From: an uncultured Cellulosilyticum sp.
Lineage (GTDB): Bacteria > Bacillota > Clostridia > Lachnospirales > Cellulosilyticaceae
Direction: 5' to 3'
Length of the DNA: 64,000 nt
Assembly: GCA_934725855.1 (NCBI GenBank)
Contig: CAKVCL010000006.1
Location: 62,001 to 126,000, forward strand
Position numbers and translations under genes: made by a program. This document shows, one piece after another, positions 9,928 through 19,191 of the stretch; within the stretch, counting starts at the first letter, position 1; each line of letters starts with the position of its first letter. The notes beneath the pieces are model-generated. The model was not told the DNA's origin, ran no database searches, and saw only the letters and a list, made by a program, of their open reading frames with translations.

Positions 9928-10440
9928 ATGGAATGGTTACGTGATTTGTTTTTTTACTTTTTGGTTTATAGTTTTTTAGGGTGGGTAATTGAAGGGCTAT
10001 TTAATCTTTTCACAAAAGGTTCTTTTATAAAGCCCAATTTCTTATTTCTTCCTTTAAAGCCAATGTATGGTTTTGCTGCAACCTGGCTTATTGTCCTTAA
10101 AAATAGCTTTCCCCTTGGGTTGTTTCTAATTGCTGCATTTATTATTCCTAGCTTTATTGAATACTTAACGGCTTATATCCTTTCTCACTTTTTTGATTTA
10201 AGCTATTGGGATTATTCTCATTGCCCTTATCAGTTATCAGGCTATATTTGCTTAAGATTTTCTATCTATTGGTTCTTTCTTTCCCTTGTACTGATTTATC
10301 TTTTACAACCCTATCTATCTACTTTGTATACCTTATTTACCCCCATATGGTCCTCTATTTTTCCTATTAGTTTATTACTTGTTATAATAGATTTCTTATT
10401 TACCCTCAAACAACATCCTCTTGTCTTTATGCGTTCATAA
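9928..10440 (+). CDS. CmpB-type putative ABC transporter membrane protein
   Basis: A 170-residue membrane protein with about five hydrophobic helices. The opening block, with YSFLGWVIEGLFNLFTKG followed by LPLKPMYGF, is characteristic of the putative ABC-transporter type IV family (CmpB, PF06541), which is widespread in Clostridia with no defined substrate. No ATPase lies nearby. The ATG at 9928 is 5 nt after AGGTGAT; a GTG 9 bp earlier overlaps that ribosome site and is less likely. It converges on the Nudix gene and shares a terminator with it. Confidence 0.75.
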   Translation: MEWLRDLFFYFLVYSFLGWVIEGLFNLFTKGSFIKPNFLFLPLKPMYGFAATWLIVLKNSFPLGLFLIAAFIIPSFIEYLTAYILSHFFDLSYWDYSHCPYQLSGYICLRFSIYWFFLSLVLIYLLQPYLSTLYTLFTPIWSSIFPISLLLVIIDFLFTLKQHPLVFMRS

Positions 10441-10501
10441 AAAATACCAGCCAAGAAGAAATTCGGTTATCAAACTAATTTTCTTTTTGACTGGTATTTT
10501 T
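10439..10501. terminator. bidirectional terminator
   Basis: Long hairpin with outer arms AAAATACCAG/CTGGTATTTT and inner AAGAAA/TTTCTT pairing, placed between converging genes; it begins at the stop codon of the CmpB-like gene. Confidence 0.88.
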
Positions 10502-10511
10502 GCTTTTTTGT

Positions 10512-11102
10512 TTATTGCCTGCAAAAAGCTTGAAGTGCCATATAGGCTTTAATATCTATTTTATTTCCGCTCTCTAAAATTTCTTTTGCTTCTTCTTTTG
10601 AAACCAGCATTGGTTCGATGTCCTCATCAGCTTCCATATACACCTTTGACAAATCTCCCTTACAAGAGCAATAAACTAAAGCCACAGACTCATCTGTCAT
10701 GCCAGCTGATAAGTAAGCCTTGCTGACACTAGAGTTTTCATCTATAGCGATTAAATCTAATCCCGTTTCTTCTTTAAGCTCTCTTGCTACAGAAACTTTA
10801 TAGTCTTCTCCCTCATCAATAAGCCCTGCTGGAAGTTCATAGAGATAATCATTAAGTGGGACACGATATTGTTTAATGAGTACCAGCTTATCCTCCGCTT
10901 CATGTCTAGCCACTATTAAAACGGCATCTACTTGATCTTCTTTCCCTTCTAAGGCTTGAGCACGCATCGCCACTTCATTTTTCCTTGAAGCAATAAACCA
11001 ATTTCTTTTTTCTCCTTTTTTGTTTTCATAAATCGCATGATAAAAGTTTAAAAATTTCGTTTGATTTAATGTAATGAGTTCTTTAATTCTATTCTTCTCC
11101 AT
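10512..11102 (-). CDS. Nudix hydrolase, ADP-ribose pyrophosphatase type
   Basis: A 196-residue cytosolic hydrolase. The Nudix box Gx5Ex7REUxEExGU is complete at about residues 88-110 (GLIDEGED..., RELKEETGL). The neighbouring LVLIKQYRVPLNDYLYELPAG is the usual approach sequence of ADP-ribose pyrophosphatases (NudF/YqkG type), so hydrolysis of ADP-ribose to AMP and ribose 5-phosphate is likely though not proved. AAAGGAG precedes the ATG. It appears to be a single-gene unit. Confidence 0.85.
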   Translation of the reverse strand: MEKNRIKELITLNQTKFLNFYHAIYENKKGEKRNWFIASRKNEVAMRAQALEGKEDQVDAVLIVARHEAEDKLVLIKQYRVPLNDYLYELPAGLIDEGEDYKVSVARELKEETGLDLIAIDENSSVSKAYLSAGMTDESVALVYCSCKGDLSKVYMEADEDIEPMLVSKEEAKEILESGNKIDIKAYMALQAFCRQ

Positions 11103-11245
11103 AGTAAACTCCTTTATTTATTGATTGTTTTAAAAAGTGTATCATACTTTTTCCTAAATGACTACGCTGTTTCAAATGAATAAAAAAAAACTAAATGATT
11201 TATGCTAACTATAAATCTTAATCATTTACATCAAGGAGTGACTTC

Positions 11246-12514
11246 ATGACACAGTCAGCATGGATTGCAATTATTATTTTTATTATTGTCTTGCTTTGTA
11301 TTGTCACAGAAAAAGTAAATCGTACACTTGCTGCTATGGCAGGTGCTATGGCAATGGTTTTCTTTCGAATTTTAGATTCTGATGCCATAGCAAGCTATAT
11401 TGATTTTAATACAATAGGCGTTTTAATCGGTATGATGCTTGTTGTCTCGACCGTCAAAAAATCTGGTCTTTTTGAATTTGTAGCCATCTATACGGCTAAA
11501 CTAGCTAAAGGGAATACCGCTAAAATCCTCATTGGATTTGCCCTTATCACAGCCGTTCTATCGGCTATACTTGATAATGTCACAACCGTCTTACTGATTG
11601 GGCCCATGACCCTAGTCATTACACAAATTCTAGAAATTAATCCTGTTCCCTTTTTAGTGACCGAAATTATTGCTTCTAATATTGGAGGCACTTCTACCTT
11701 AATTGGGGATCCGCCTAATATTATGATTGGTAGTGCCGCAGGGCTTGGTTTTTCTGATTTTGTGGTTAATTTATTGCCTATTGTGATCGTCATTTTAGCC
11801 ATTACTTTGGCTATTTTATACTTTCTATTTCGTAGGCATTTAAATGTTGATTCTAGTAAAACCCAGGCTATTATGGCACTAGACCCCTTTAAAGCTATTA
11901 CCAATCCTGCACTTTTATACAAAAGCTTAGGTACGATTCTACTCATATTACTTGGTTTTATTTTTCATGACCGTATTGGCGTTTCATCTAGTATTGTGGC
12001 CCTCACTGGTGCTACGCTTATTCTCATCATTGCTGACGAAGATGTAGAGGAAATCTTTAGCTCGGTGGAATGGCTTACAATCGGTTTCTTCTCTGCTCTT
12101 TTTGTGATTGTAGGCGGATTAGAGGAAGTGGGCGTTATAGAAGCACTTGCTTCTTATTTAATTGATGCAACAGCTGGTAGACCTGTCATTATGGTGGTGG
12201 TTATTTTATGGCTTTCTGCAATCGTTTCTAGCTTTCTTGATAACATCCCTTTTGTAGCAACCCTTATTCCACTTATTATTACTATGGGACAAAACGGGAT
12301 TAACATTGCCCCTTTATGGTGGGCTGTTTCTCTAGGTGCCTGCTTAGGAGGCAATGGTACTTTAATTGGGGCTTCTGCCAATATTGTCCTAATCAACATC
12401 GGTAATCGGCACGGACACAAGATTAGTTTTGGCTATTACTTTAAATATGGTTTTCCACTTATGCTCTTATCCATTGCGCTTTCAACCATTTATCTGTTAC
12501 TTTTTTATGTCTAG
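11246..12514 (+). CDS. ArsB/NhaD-type ion transporter
   Basis: A 422-residue integral membrane protein of the ion-transporter superfamily (ArsB/NhaD/SLC13, CitMHS-like), with about eleven hydrophobic helices. The two internal-repeat signatures are easily seen: LDNVTTVLL plus NIGGTSTLIGDPPNIMIG in the first half, and FLDNIPFVATLIPLI plus LGGNGTLIGASANIVL in the second. Either arsenite or Na+/H+ or an organic anion could be the substrate; no ars genes are nearby. AAGGAGTGACTTC precedes the ATG. An unknown gene follows 18 bp downstream and is probably co-transcribed. Confidence 0.8.
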   Translation: MTQSAWIAIIIFIIVLLCIVTEKVNRTLAAMAGAMAMVFFRILDSDAIASYIDFNTIGVLIGMMLVVSTVKKSGLFEFVAIYTAKLAKGNTAKILIGFALITAVLSAILDNVTTVLLIGPMTLVITQILEINPVPFLVTEIIASNIGGTSTLIGDPPNIMIGSAAGLGFSDFVVNLLPIVIVILAITLAILYFLFRRHLNVDSSKTQAIMALDPFKAITNPALLYKSLGTILLILLGFIFHDRIGVSSSIVALTGATLILIIADEDVEEIFSSVEWLTIGFFSALFVIVGGLEEVGVIEALASYLIDATAGRPVIMVVVILWLSAIVSSFLDNIPFVATLIPLIITMGQNGINIAPLWWAVSLGACLGGNGTLIGASANIVLINIGNRHGHKISFGYYFKYGFPLMLLSIALSTIYLLLFYV

Positions 12515-12532
12515 ACAGAAAGGAGTTTCTCT

Positions 12533-13021
12533 ATGAATCGTATGGACGCTACCACTGGTGATATCATTATTGCCAGACTTAAACAATTAGGCACACATCA
12601 TATCAACCATATTGTGAGCCACCTCTACTTTATTATTTTTGAATTTGAACCTAATATAGAAGTTTCTTACGTCTACAATATAAATGCTAAAAATCAGTAT
12701 TTTTTACAGCGCATCTCTCCTTACCCTCTTCCTAAAGGTCTTTTTTCTTCTCAAGATGAAATTGTAGCTTTTATTGAAAAAGATATTGCCAAATTTAAAA
12801 ATGCCTCTAATAGCAGCAACTTCAAACGTTTTCTTGAGATCAATAATACCTTTAATCATGTGGAGCAAACGATGGAGCATCTTTTTTTAAACTACAATGT
12901 GCCTAAAGAAAATATTGACCTAGTTCATCAAAAGCTTGCAGATTTAAACTTAGGACTTCAAAAAGCCAAAAGTAAGAGTACCCACATTGTGGTTCAATCT
13001 TCTACAGATGAAATGCCTTAA
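12533..13021 (+). CDS. hypothetical protein, 162 aa
   Basis: Not recognised. The protein is soluble, without signal peptide or membrane segment. The first half is mixed alpha/beta with a Tyr/Phe-rich stretch (VSHLYFIIFEFEPNIEVSY); the second half (about 95-150) is helical and charged, possibly a short coiled coil. The start ATG has AGAAAGGAG at 7-8 nt. It sits 18 bp after the transporter gene and is read the same way, so it probably belongs to that transcript and could act with the transporter; that is inference from position only. Confidence 0.6.
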   Translation: MNRMDATTGDIIIARLKQLGTHHINHIVSHLYFIIFEFEPNIEVSYVYNINAKNQYFLQRISPYPLPKGLFSSQDEIVAFIEKDIAKFKNASNSSNFKRFLEINNTFNHVEQTMEHLFLNYNVPKENIDLVHQKLADLNLGLQKAKSKSTHIVVQSSTDEMP

Positions 13022-13105
13022 TCCCCTACTATTTTCCACAATGTTTTCTTATTTGATAAACTTCTGATATAATAAAAAGAAAAGTAAGCAGGAAGGAAAA
13101 CTGAA

Positions 13106-13609
13106 ATGGAATTATGGGATATCTATGATGCACAAAAACAAAAAACAGGTCGTACAATGAAACGTAACGATTGGTGTTTAAAAGAAGGGGAATACCACTT
13201 AACTGTACTCGGAGTGATTGCAAGACCTGATGGAAAATTTTTAATCACTCAACGTGTGATGTCTAAATCCTGGGCACCAGGCTGGTGGGAAGTTTCTGGT
13301 GGTGGTGTTATAGCTGGTGAAAGCTCTAAAGAAGCTATTTTACGTGAAATTAAAGAGGAAACAGGTTTAGATGTTTCTCAAAGTGAAGGGGGTTATTTAT
13401 TCTCTTACAAAAGAGAAAATCCAAGTGAAGGAGATAATTACTTTGTGGATATTTATCGCTTTATCGTGGACTTTAATGAAGCTGACCTTCATCTTCAAGA
13501 ATCTGAAACACTTGGTTATAAATTAGCTACTTTTGAAGAAATTGAAGCACTTGGTAAGCAAGGTATTTTTCTTCATTTTGATAGTATTAAAGAAGCCTTC
13601 CAATTATAA
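13106..13609 (+). CDS. Nudix hydrolase (IDI/DHNTP-like)
   Basis: A 167-residue cytosolic Nudix protein. It opens with ELWDIYDAQKQKTGRTMKR, the form seen in isopentenyl-diphosphate-isomerase-like Nudix proteins, and has a full Nudix box at about 67-90 (GGVIAGESS..., REIKEETGL). The substrate cannot be read from sequence. An AGGAAGG site lies 9-10 nt before the ATG. The stop codon falls in the loop of the terminator hairpin, so the last codons are part of the terminator stem. Confidence 0.82.
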   Translation: MELWDIYDAQKQKTGRTMKRNDWCLKEGEYHLTVLGVIARPDGKFLITQRVMSKSWAPGWWEVSGGGVIAGESSKEAILREIKEETGLDVSQSEGGYLFSYKRENPSEGDNYFVDIYRFIVDFNEADLHLQESETLGYKLATFEEIEALGKQGIFLHFDSIKEAFQL

Positions 13610-13625
13610 TGGAAGGCTTTTTTAA
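13593..13625 (+). terminator. terminator overlapping the Nudix gene 3' end
   Basis: AAGCCTTCCA-attata-TGGAAGGCTT followed by TTTT. The stop codon of the upstream gene lies inside the loop. Confidence 0.9.
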
Positions 13626-13630
13626 TTCTA

Positions 13631-14278
13631 TTAATTGATCAATTTTTCTTCAACTAAACGAATGATTTTTTTTGCGTCTCTTTCACAGTTTACAATATCA
13701 TATTGATCCATATCCACTATAATGACCTCACTTGCATCATAATGTTTCATGACCCACTCATCGTATCCTTCCCAAAGCTTATAATAGTATGATTTTAAAT
13801 GTTCATCTAACTCATAGCTTCTTCCGCGTGCCATAATACGATTTAAAACCGTTTCAAAAGACCCTTTTAAATACACCATTAAGTCTGGCGCCTTTTTAGG
13901 CATGCCTTCTATTTCTTCCAGCATGTTATCTAATAAACGCTCATAAATTTGAAATTCCAAATCGGATATTCTACCAAGGTCTTTATTCACCTTAGCAAAA
14001 TACCAATCTTCATAAATACTTCGATCTAATATATTATGTTGATGCACTAACGCCTTCTTAATACTTTTAAAACGCGTATCTAAAAAATGTAATTGCAAAA
14101 GAAAAGGATATCTTTTCTTTTCAATTTCTTCCTCTGTTGCTGTATAAAAAAGAGGTAAAATTGGATTATCCTCTACACTTTCATAAAAAACTTGCGTTTG
14201 AAAATGTCTTCCTAAAAGTTCAGCCATACTTGTTTTTCCAAGTCCAATCATACCGCCAATTACAATCACCACATTCAC
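13631..14278 (-). CDS. deoxynucleoside kinase
   Basis: A 215-residue cytosolic kinase of the dNK/dGK-dAK family that phosphorylates deoxynucleosides for salvage. The P-loop is GGMIGLGKTSM at about 8-18. The substrate/ERS-type motif is LDRSIYED near residue 84, and the lid Arg cluster is RIMARGRSYE. The length fits bacterial deoxyadenosine/deoxycytidine kinases. It is convergent with the Nudix gene and stands alone. It adds salvage to the nucleoside uptake and purine synthesis encoded elsewhere in the window; which base it prefers cannot be told. Confidence 0.86.
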   Translation of the reverse strand: MNVVIVIGGMIGLGKTSMAELLGRHFQTQVFYESVEDNPILPLFYTATEEEIEKKRYPFLLQLHFLDTRFKSIKKALVHQHNILDRSIYEDWYFAKVNKDLGRISDLEFQIYERLLDNMLEEIEGMPKKAPDLMVYLKGSFETVLNRIMARGRSYELDEHLKSYYYKLWEGYDEWVMKHYDASEVIIVDMDQYDIVNCERDAKKIIRLVEEKLIN

Positions 14279-14394
14279 CGTTCCCTTCTTTGCCTTTTAA
14301 ATCTAGCTTCTCCATCATAATCGTTTTACTAAGAAGTTGTCAACTCACTTTTAACTGGGAATGAATGCAAATACACACTTTATAGTCTCCAACT

Positions 14395-14435
14395 AAAAAC
14401 TGTGATTAAAAGCAATGCTTTTAATCACAGTTTTT
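14395..14435 (-). terminator. perfect 19-bp hairpin terminator overlapping lipoprotein stop codon
   Basis: Arms of 19 bp (AAAAACTGTG.. and its exact complement) around a 3-nt loop. The stop codon of the lipoprotein gene (14421-14423) is in the right arm, so the last five codons are part of the hairpin. Confidence 0.9.
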
Positions 14436-15431
14436 ATAACTCCAAGATGTTACTCTATTAATATTATTAGCTGTATAAATGCTTTGTCTACGTATATAGC
14501 CGCTTTCTTCATCAAATGTACAATCATAGTACATGATGGTGACCCCCGTATCATAAGTCACAATAATATGTGTGCGTTCATTCTCTTCAAAATCATCAAA
14601 AACTGTATATTCCAATCCACCTAGCTGAATAAAGCTTTTTTCAAACAATGGAAAGACCTCATCATTTTTACGAAGAACGAGTGCCCACGCTTGTCCATCA
14701 TCCAATAAAAGCTTCCCATTCTTGTCCACTTTGGCATCAGAATAAACTTCGATGCTTTCCATACTTCCATCTTTATCAAAGTCTAATTCAAAACGTTCCA
14801 CACAGCTCATGCCTTCTAAATAAGTATCTGCATCAACTTCTGCCATAATTAATTCCCCTTCATTAGGTTGCTTTGTTTCTGCTTCTAATTGCAAATACTC
14901 TCTATCAATCTTACCTTCCTTACCATTAGTTGTTTCAATAGGATAAAGAACCGTCTTTTCTTGATAGGTTACAAATACGCCAATCTGAGCCATGCCTTCT
15001 GGTCTGTCTGCTTTAAGCAGTAGCCCTTCCCCTTCAGATGTGCCATCAATACAATACAATTCGTCTTTTTGAATATAACGTTCTCCTGTGTATTCAACAG
15101 AATAAACCGCTATTTTTGTCCCATTGTACTTTGGAATAAACAGCATTTCTTCACTTGGATGCTCTCCATATTCATATTCTCTAACCGTTTTTAATCGGCT
15201 CATTTCATCAGCTGTAGGACTATTAATCACAACTCCAAAATCTGTTAAATTACTATATTCTTCATATGCCTGATTATAAATACTCTCCCTTGTTACTGGA
15301 GCTGTAACCTCTGGAGTTGTTGGCGTGGTTTCCTCTGGTGGCTTATTTTGTGCTTGATTACATCCAACAAGTGTCACACTTAAAAATGCCGTTATAGCAA
15401 GTAATTTTTTCCACCTTTGAATTTTTTTCAT
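14421..15431 (-). CDS. lipoprotein of unknown function
   Basis: A 336-residue predicted lipoprotein. The signal ends in the lipobox LVGC (Cys at about 24), followed by a Pro/Thr-rich tether (about 28-48) and a folded extracellular part. Within it, ERFELDFDKDGSMESIEVY resembles a calcium-binding FG-GAP/VCBS-like loop. No enzyme motif was found. GAGGAGTGAAAGG precedes the ATG. It is monocistronic between terminators, and its 3' end forms half of its own terminator. Confidence 0.7.
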   Translation of the reverse strand: MKKIQRWKKLLAITAFLSVTLVGCNQAQNKPPEETTPTTPEVTAPVTRESIYNQAYEEYSNLTDFGVVINSPTADEMSRLKTVREYEYGEHPSEEMLFIPKYNGTKIAVYSVEYTGERYIQKDELYCIDGTSEGEGLLLKADRPEGMAQIGVFVTYQEKTVLYPIETTNGKEGKIDREYLQLEAETKQPNEGELIMAEVDADTYLEGMSCVERFELDFDKDGSMESIEVYSDAKVDKNGKLLLDDGQAWALVLRKNDEVFPLFEKSFIQLGGLEYTVFDDFEENERTHIIVTYDTGVTIMYYDCTFDEESGYIRRQSIYTANNINRVTSWSYKNCD

Positions 15432-15544
15432 CCTTTCACTCCTCTCGCAAGCTAATACATCCTCTTTTTAGCATATTACCACTAATTTGCATTTTGTTCA
15501 ACTCTTTCTATTTTGGGTTCATCTTCGTTGATGGATTAGAACGA

Positions 15545-16450
15545 TTAAACAAAACTCATCACTGCCCCCATAATGGCACCTAATAAAACGCCAAACCATA
15601 CAATCGCATTAAGCTCTTTTTTCATAATAGATAAAATGATTTTCTCCAGCTCTAATGAGTCAAAGGCTAAAATACGTTCCTGCACAATAGCTGCTATATT
15701 AAGGGTATTTAGTATACGTGCTAAATGGAAGGTCACAATTTTTTCATAGAGCGCCAACGTATTTTTCTTGATGATTTCCTCATACTTTTGAAGCTTTGTC
15801 ATACAGTCTTTCACTGTTTGATTAAGAAGCTGACTACTTTCATCCTCTACGGCTTTACGAATAATATCTTCTCCTTCCTCTTCAATAAATTTTGTAATAA
15901 CAGGCTCTATCTTCTTGCTGATGCTTTCTACTAAATTATCATTTACAAAAAAGCTCATAGGTCCTAACATGTTATTAAAACTTCCTGCCTGATAAGCACT
16001 TTTAATTTTATCTACAATCATTTTGCCTAATTCCATACTAAGCACTTTGGAATAGAGTTTTTCAGTGATTTGTTCTTCTACTTCACAAACATAATACATA
16101 CTTTTCTCTTTTCCCACGATTTCACTGAGCTTATCACTCAGCTTCGTTTCATCTTCACTATATTCTTGCAAATAATTTTCTATGGCGCCTTCAATTTGCT
16201 CAAAAATCTCTTCTTTTAAAAGCCACTTTTTTAAAACTTCTTCATTTAGTAATTCTTTACTAATTACTTCTCCAACCTTACGCGCAATGCGCTCTTTTTC
16301 TTTTGGGATCACCCCTGGCGTAAAGGGTAATGTAAAATTTCCTATTTTAATAGGATTAATCGGTCTAAATAGCATTTTAATGGCAATGCCATTAGTAATT
16401 CCCCCTATGGCTGCCCCTACCACTGGCCCTACTACAAAACTTAAACTCAT
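15545..16450 (-). CDS. DUF445 family membrane protein
   Basis: A 301-residue protein with one membrane segment at each end (about 4-24 and 280-300) and a long helical charged middle. The N-terminal block with GGITNGIAIKMLFRP and PFTPGVIPKEKERIARKVG is the DUF445 (YheB/SbeA-like) signature. Function is not established; in Bacillus a relative is linked to the envelope and sporulation. GAGGAAATAAAA precedes the ATG. It is an isolated gene next to cell-wall hydrolases. Confidence 0.85.
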   Translation of the reverse strand: MSLSFVVGPVVGAAIGGITNGIAIKMLFRPINPIKIGNFTLPFTPGVIPKEKERIARKVGEVISKELLNEEVLKKWLLKEEIFEQIEGAIENYLQEYSEDETKLSDKLSEIVGKEKSMYYVCEVEEQITEKLYSKVLSMELGKMIVDKIKSAYQAGSFNNMLGPMSFFVNDNLVESISKKIEPVITKFIEEEGEDIIRKAVEDESSQLLNQTVKDCMTKLQKYEEIIKKNTLALYEKIVTFHLARILNTLNIAAIVQERILAFDSLELEKIILSIMKKELNAIVWFGVLLGAIMGAVMSFV

Positions 16451-16579
16451 TTTTATTTCCTCTTTTCAATTAAATTTCTATGCCAATTATTCCTTTGTAA
16501 CATTGTTATCTAACTTGCAGCATTTCATTTAATTATATCTACCTGTCATAAATACTTTATAAATATTCTTTTGTTTTTC

Positions 16580-16620
16580 TAAAAAAGCCACAAAATGCTA
16601 TCAATCTTATGGCTTTTTTA
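16580..16620 (-). terminator. terminator of amidase 2
   Basis: TAAAAAAGCCA/TGGCTTTTTTA inverted repeat lying 5 bp beyond the amidase stop codon on the minus strand. Confidence 0.82.
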
Positions 16621-16624
16621 ACCT

Positions 16625-18406
16625 TTATCTTTTAACTAATTTCATACCTTCCACTATAGCTTCATAAACACCTTGTGACCAAGTTGTAATAAAAGCTGGA
16701 CTATTAATGAGCTGTGCTTCTGCCGCATTTGAAATAAATCCTGTTTCAATAAGTATAGCTGGCATGTTGGTGGTTTTTAAGACATATAAATCTGAACGTG
16801 CTTTAATGCCTCTATTCACCGTTCCACAATACTGAATAATTTTATTTTGAACGAGGTTTGCTATGTTTTTACTCGTTTGATCAGTAGTACTTGGGAAATA
16901 CAAAGTTTCTGTGCCTACCACATGACTTGCAGCTGAGTTATTATGCAGACTGACAAATAAATCTGCCTGTATATCATTTGCTAACTGACTTCTAAACTGC
17001 AACGTCGGATAAACGTCCTGTTCTCTTGTCATATATACTTTTATATTAGGGTCAGCTTCTAAAAGCTTAAATAATGCCATTCCTTGATTATAATTGATAT
17101 CTTTTTCTTTAAGGCCATTGGCCACTGCTCCTGCGTCAGAGCCACCATGTCCAATATCAATCACCACAATTTGATTGTACTTTTCTCTAGGCTTAATGAG
17201 CTCAATGGTCACACGATCTTTGTTTTGTACCCATGAATACGTATAAACAGATTTTGTAATCACACTAATTTTTGTTGTTCCATTTGTACGCACACTAATG
17301 GATGCTACATATGCATCATTGGGTTTTAAGTCTGCATTTTGAATCTCCTTGCTATAATCGGCTCCTAAATCAAAGGTTAATGTTCTATTGCGATAATCCT
17401 CTGTTACCTTAATTTTACTTGTTTGGGCTCCTTTTAAGTTAAGCTGAGGTTTACCCTGTGCGGTGTATAACTCCAATTTTTGTATAACATCCGTATTCGG
17501 TTTTTGTGTGCTATCCGATTCACTGCCTTGTCCTGGCTTATTGTTTTCTCCACTATTAGGTGGTGTTTGGTCATTTTGTGGGTCTTTTTTTAATGTCACA
17601 TAAAACTGCTGTTTATTACTTGAATAGCTCGTTTCTAATTTAACTTGACTCTTTAAATCAAGCACAATACGTGTTGTATCTGCCGTAAACTGGCTGGTTC
17701 TAATACCCTTGACATATGTATTGTCTTTTACAGCAACACTTGCGTTTAATAAACATCTACTATTAGGAATATCTAAAACGATCTTATCTAATAAATGTAG
17801 TATTTTTACCTCTCCCATAGAAGCATTTGCTTTAACCGTTACAACATACTGATTTTGCTGTAAAGCTGCTTCTACAGCTTCAACTTGTATTTGCTTTTGA
17901 CTTTGGTTGTTATTTGCCCCATTATTTTCATTGCCTGATGCTGTTTTAGGTTCTTCTATCCATACTGCTCTCGTTTCACCCTTCCACGTAACCGTCATGC
18001 CTATTGCTTCACTCACAAATCGAACAGGAATCATGACCTTATCATTAATAATTTTTGCTGGTACATCCATGGTTACCTGACTACCATTTAGTAAAGCCGT
18101 CGTTTGATTAACCGATAAAATAATCTTTTTATTTTTATACTCTACGGTGACTTGTTTTATGGCATGATTCCAACCTACTTTTGCCCCCATCGCTTCAAAT
18201 ACTTCTCTAGAAGGCACTAAAATTCTATCATTTAATTGAATAGGATTCATGACCTTTGTCTGCACAAGCTGCTTATTCACATAAAGTGTAATAGGTGGCA
18301 ATTGATAGTCCACTTTTTTCCCATCTATCACTAATGTCTGCGCCTGTAAAACTACACTTTGACAGGCTAAATATCCTATAAGTATGATTTTCGCTATTTT
18401 CTTCAT
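16625..18406 (-). CDS. secreted N-acetylmuramoyl-L-alanine amidase with stalk and AMIN domains
   Basis: A 593-residue exported amidase. A signal peptide (about 1-22, ending LQAQ) is followed by a copper-amine-oxidase-N-like stalk (about 25-155), an AMIN domain (about 175-275), a Pro/Asn-rich linker, a second AMIN-like region (about 310-400), and Amidase_3 (about 410-590). Zinc and catalytic residues are intact: DIGHGGSDAG, GLKEKDIN, VSLHNNSA, LIETGFISN. I set the start at the ATG with AAGGAGAGACAGG; an upstream in-frame ATG would put a charged, non-signal stretch before it. It is a paralogue of the amidase at 970-2538, with one more AMIN-like unit. Confidence 0.92.
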   Translation of the reverse strand: MKKIAKIILIGYLACQSVVLQAQTLVIDGKKVDYQLPPITLYVNKQLVQTKVMNPIQLNDRILVPSREVFEAMGAKVGWNHAIKQVTVEYKNKKIILSVNQTTALLNGSQVTMDVPAKIINDKVMIPVRFVSEAIGMTVTWKGETRAVWIEEPKTASGNENNGANNNQSQKQIQVEAVEAALQQNQYVVTVKANASMGEVKILHLLDKIVLDIPNSRCLLNASVAVKDNTYVKGIRTSQFTADTTRIVLDLKSQVKLETSYSSNKQQFYVTLKKDPQNDQTPPNSGENNKPGQGSESDSTQKPNTDVIQKLELYTAQGKPQLNLKGAQTSKIKVTEDYRNRTLTFDLGADYSKEIQNADLKPNDAYVASISVRTNGTTKISVITKSVYTYSWVQNKDRVTIELIKPREKYNQIVVIDIGHGGSDAGAVANGLKEKDINYNQGMALFKLLEADPNIKVYMTREQDVYPTLQFRSQLANDIQADLFVSLHNNSAASHVVGTETLYFPSTTDQTSKNIANLVQNKIIQYCGTVNRGIKARSDLYVLKTTNMPAILIETGFISNAAEAQLINSPAFITTWSQGVYEAIVEGMKLVKR

Positions 18407-18619
18407 CCTGTCTCTCCTTATACTAACTAACCTTGATGTCATCTTGTTGTACATTGCTCATTATACCAAAGTTTGGAAGTTTTTACAAAGTTTTTGTCAA
18501 AAACTAGGAATAAAGACTTTTAAAAATTAGAGGACTCAGCTTATAAACATTTTTTTCATTTCATGCTATTATAGTAAATAATAGAGCTTTTATAATGCTT
18601 AGAATAGGAGTGATTTTCC

Positions 18620-19129
18620 GTGCAATTAACTTCTGAAGATAAATATTATTTTTATCACCATATTGAACCGCTTCTTAAATTAACAGACGTTCAAAAAATG
18701 AGTCAATATATTCAGCATGGTCATACTTCTTGTCTGGAACATTGTTTAACGGTTGCTTATTATAGTTACCTTGTATCCAAGCATTTTAATTTAAATGTAG
18801 ATTTTGCCAGCTTACTACGAGGAAGCCTCCTTCATGATTTCTTTCTTTATGATTGGCATGATAGAGGCAATCATGCTTCTTTTCATGGCTTCAGACATCC
18901 CGGCATAGCACTTACTAATGCTAGGAAGCGCTTTTCTTTAACCCCTATTGAGGAAGATATTATTCATCATCATATGTGGCCTCTTACCCCTATGCCCCCT
19001 CGCAGTAAAGAGGCTTATATCGTCTGCTTAGTAGACAAATGGTGTAGTCTAAAGGAAACGTTCCATCGCACCACTAAGCTTGAAATTCTAAACGACTATG
19101 CCTGTTATTTAACCCCTTTATCTGTATAA
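18620..19129 (+). CDS. HD domain phosphohydrolase
   Basis: A 169-residue soluble HD-superfamily protein. Metal ligands can be followed: H in SCLEHCLTVAYYS, HD in GSLLHDFFLYDW, H in FHGFRHPG, H in IIHHHMWPL and D in CLVDKWCS. This is the small predicted hydrolase found across Clostridia (HD/PDEase fold); the substrate is not known. The start is a GTG, 9 nt after AGGAG; no better ATG lies in frame. It converges on the M23 gene with a shared terminator. Confidence 0.78.
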   Translation: MQLTSEDKYYFYHHIEPLLKLTDVQKMSQYIQHGHTSCLEHCLTVAYYSYLVSKHFNLNVDFASLLRGSLLHDFFLYDWHDRGNHASFHGFRHPGIALTNARKRFSLTPIEEDIIHHHMWPLTPMPPRSKEAYIVCLVDKWCSLKETFHRTTKLEILNDYACYLTPLSV

Positions 19130-19172
19130 AAAAATGCAGAGTCTTCTGTAATTAGTCGACTCTGCATTTTTT
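19128..19172. terminator. bidirectional terminator
   Basis: AAAAAATGCAGAGTC/GACTCTGCATTTTTT stem between the converging HD and M23 genes; it begins at the HD stop codon. Confidence 0.92.
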
Positions 19173-19191
19173 ATTGTTATTTATCCTATTT

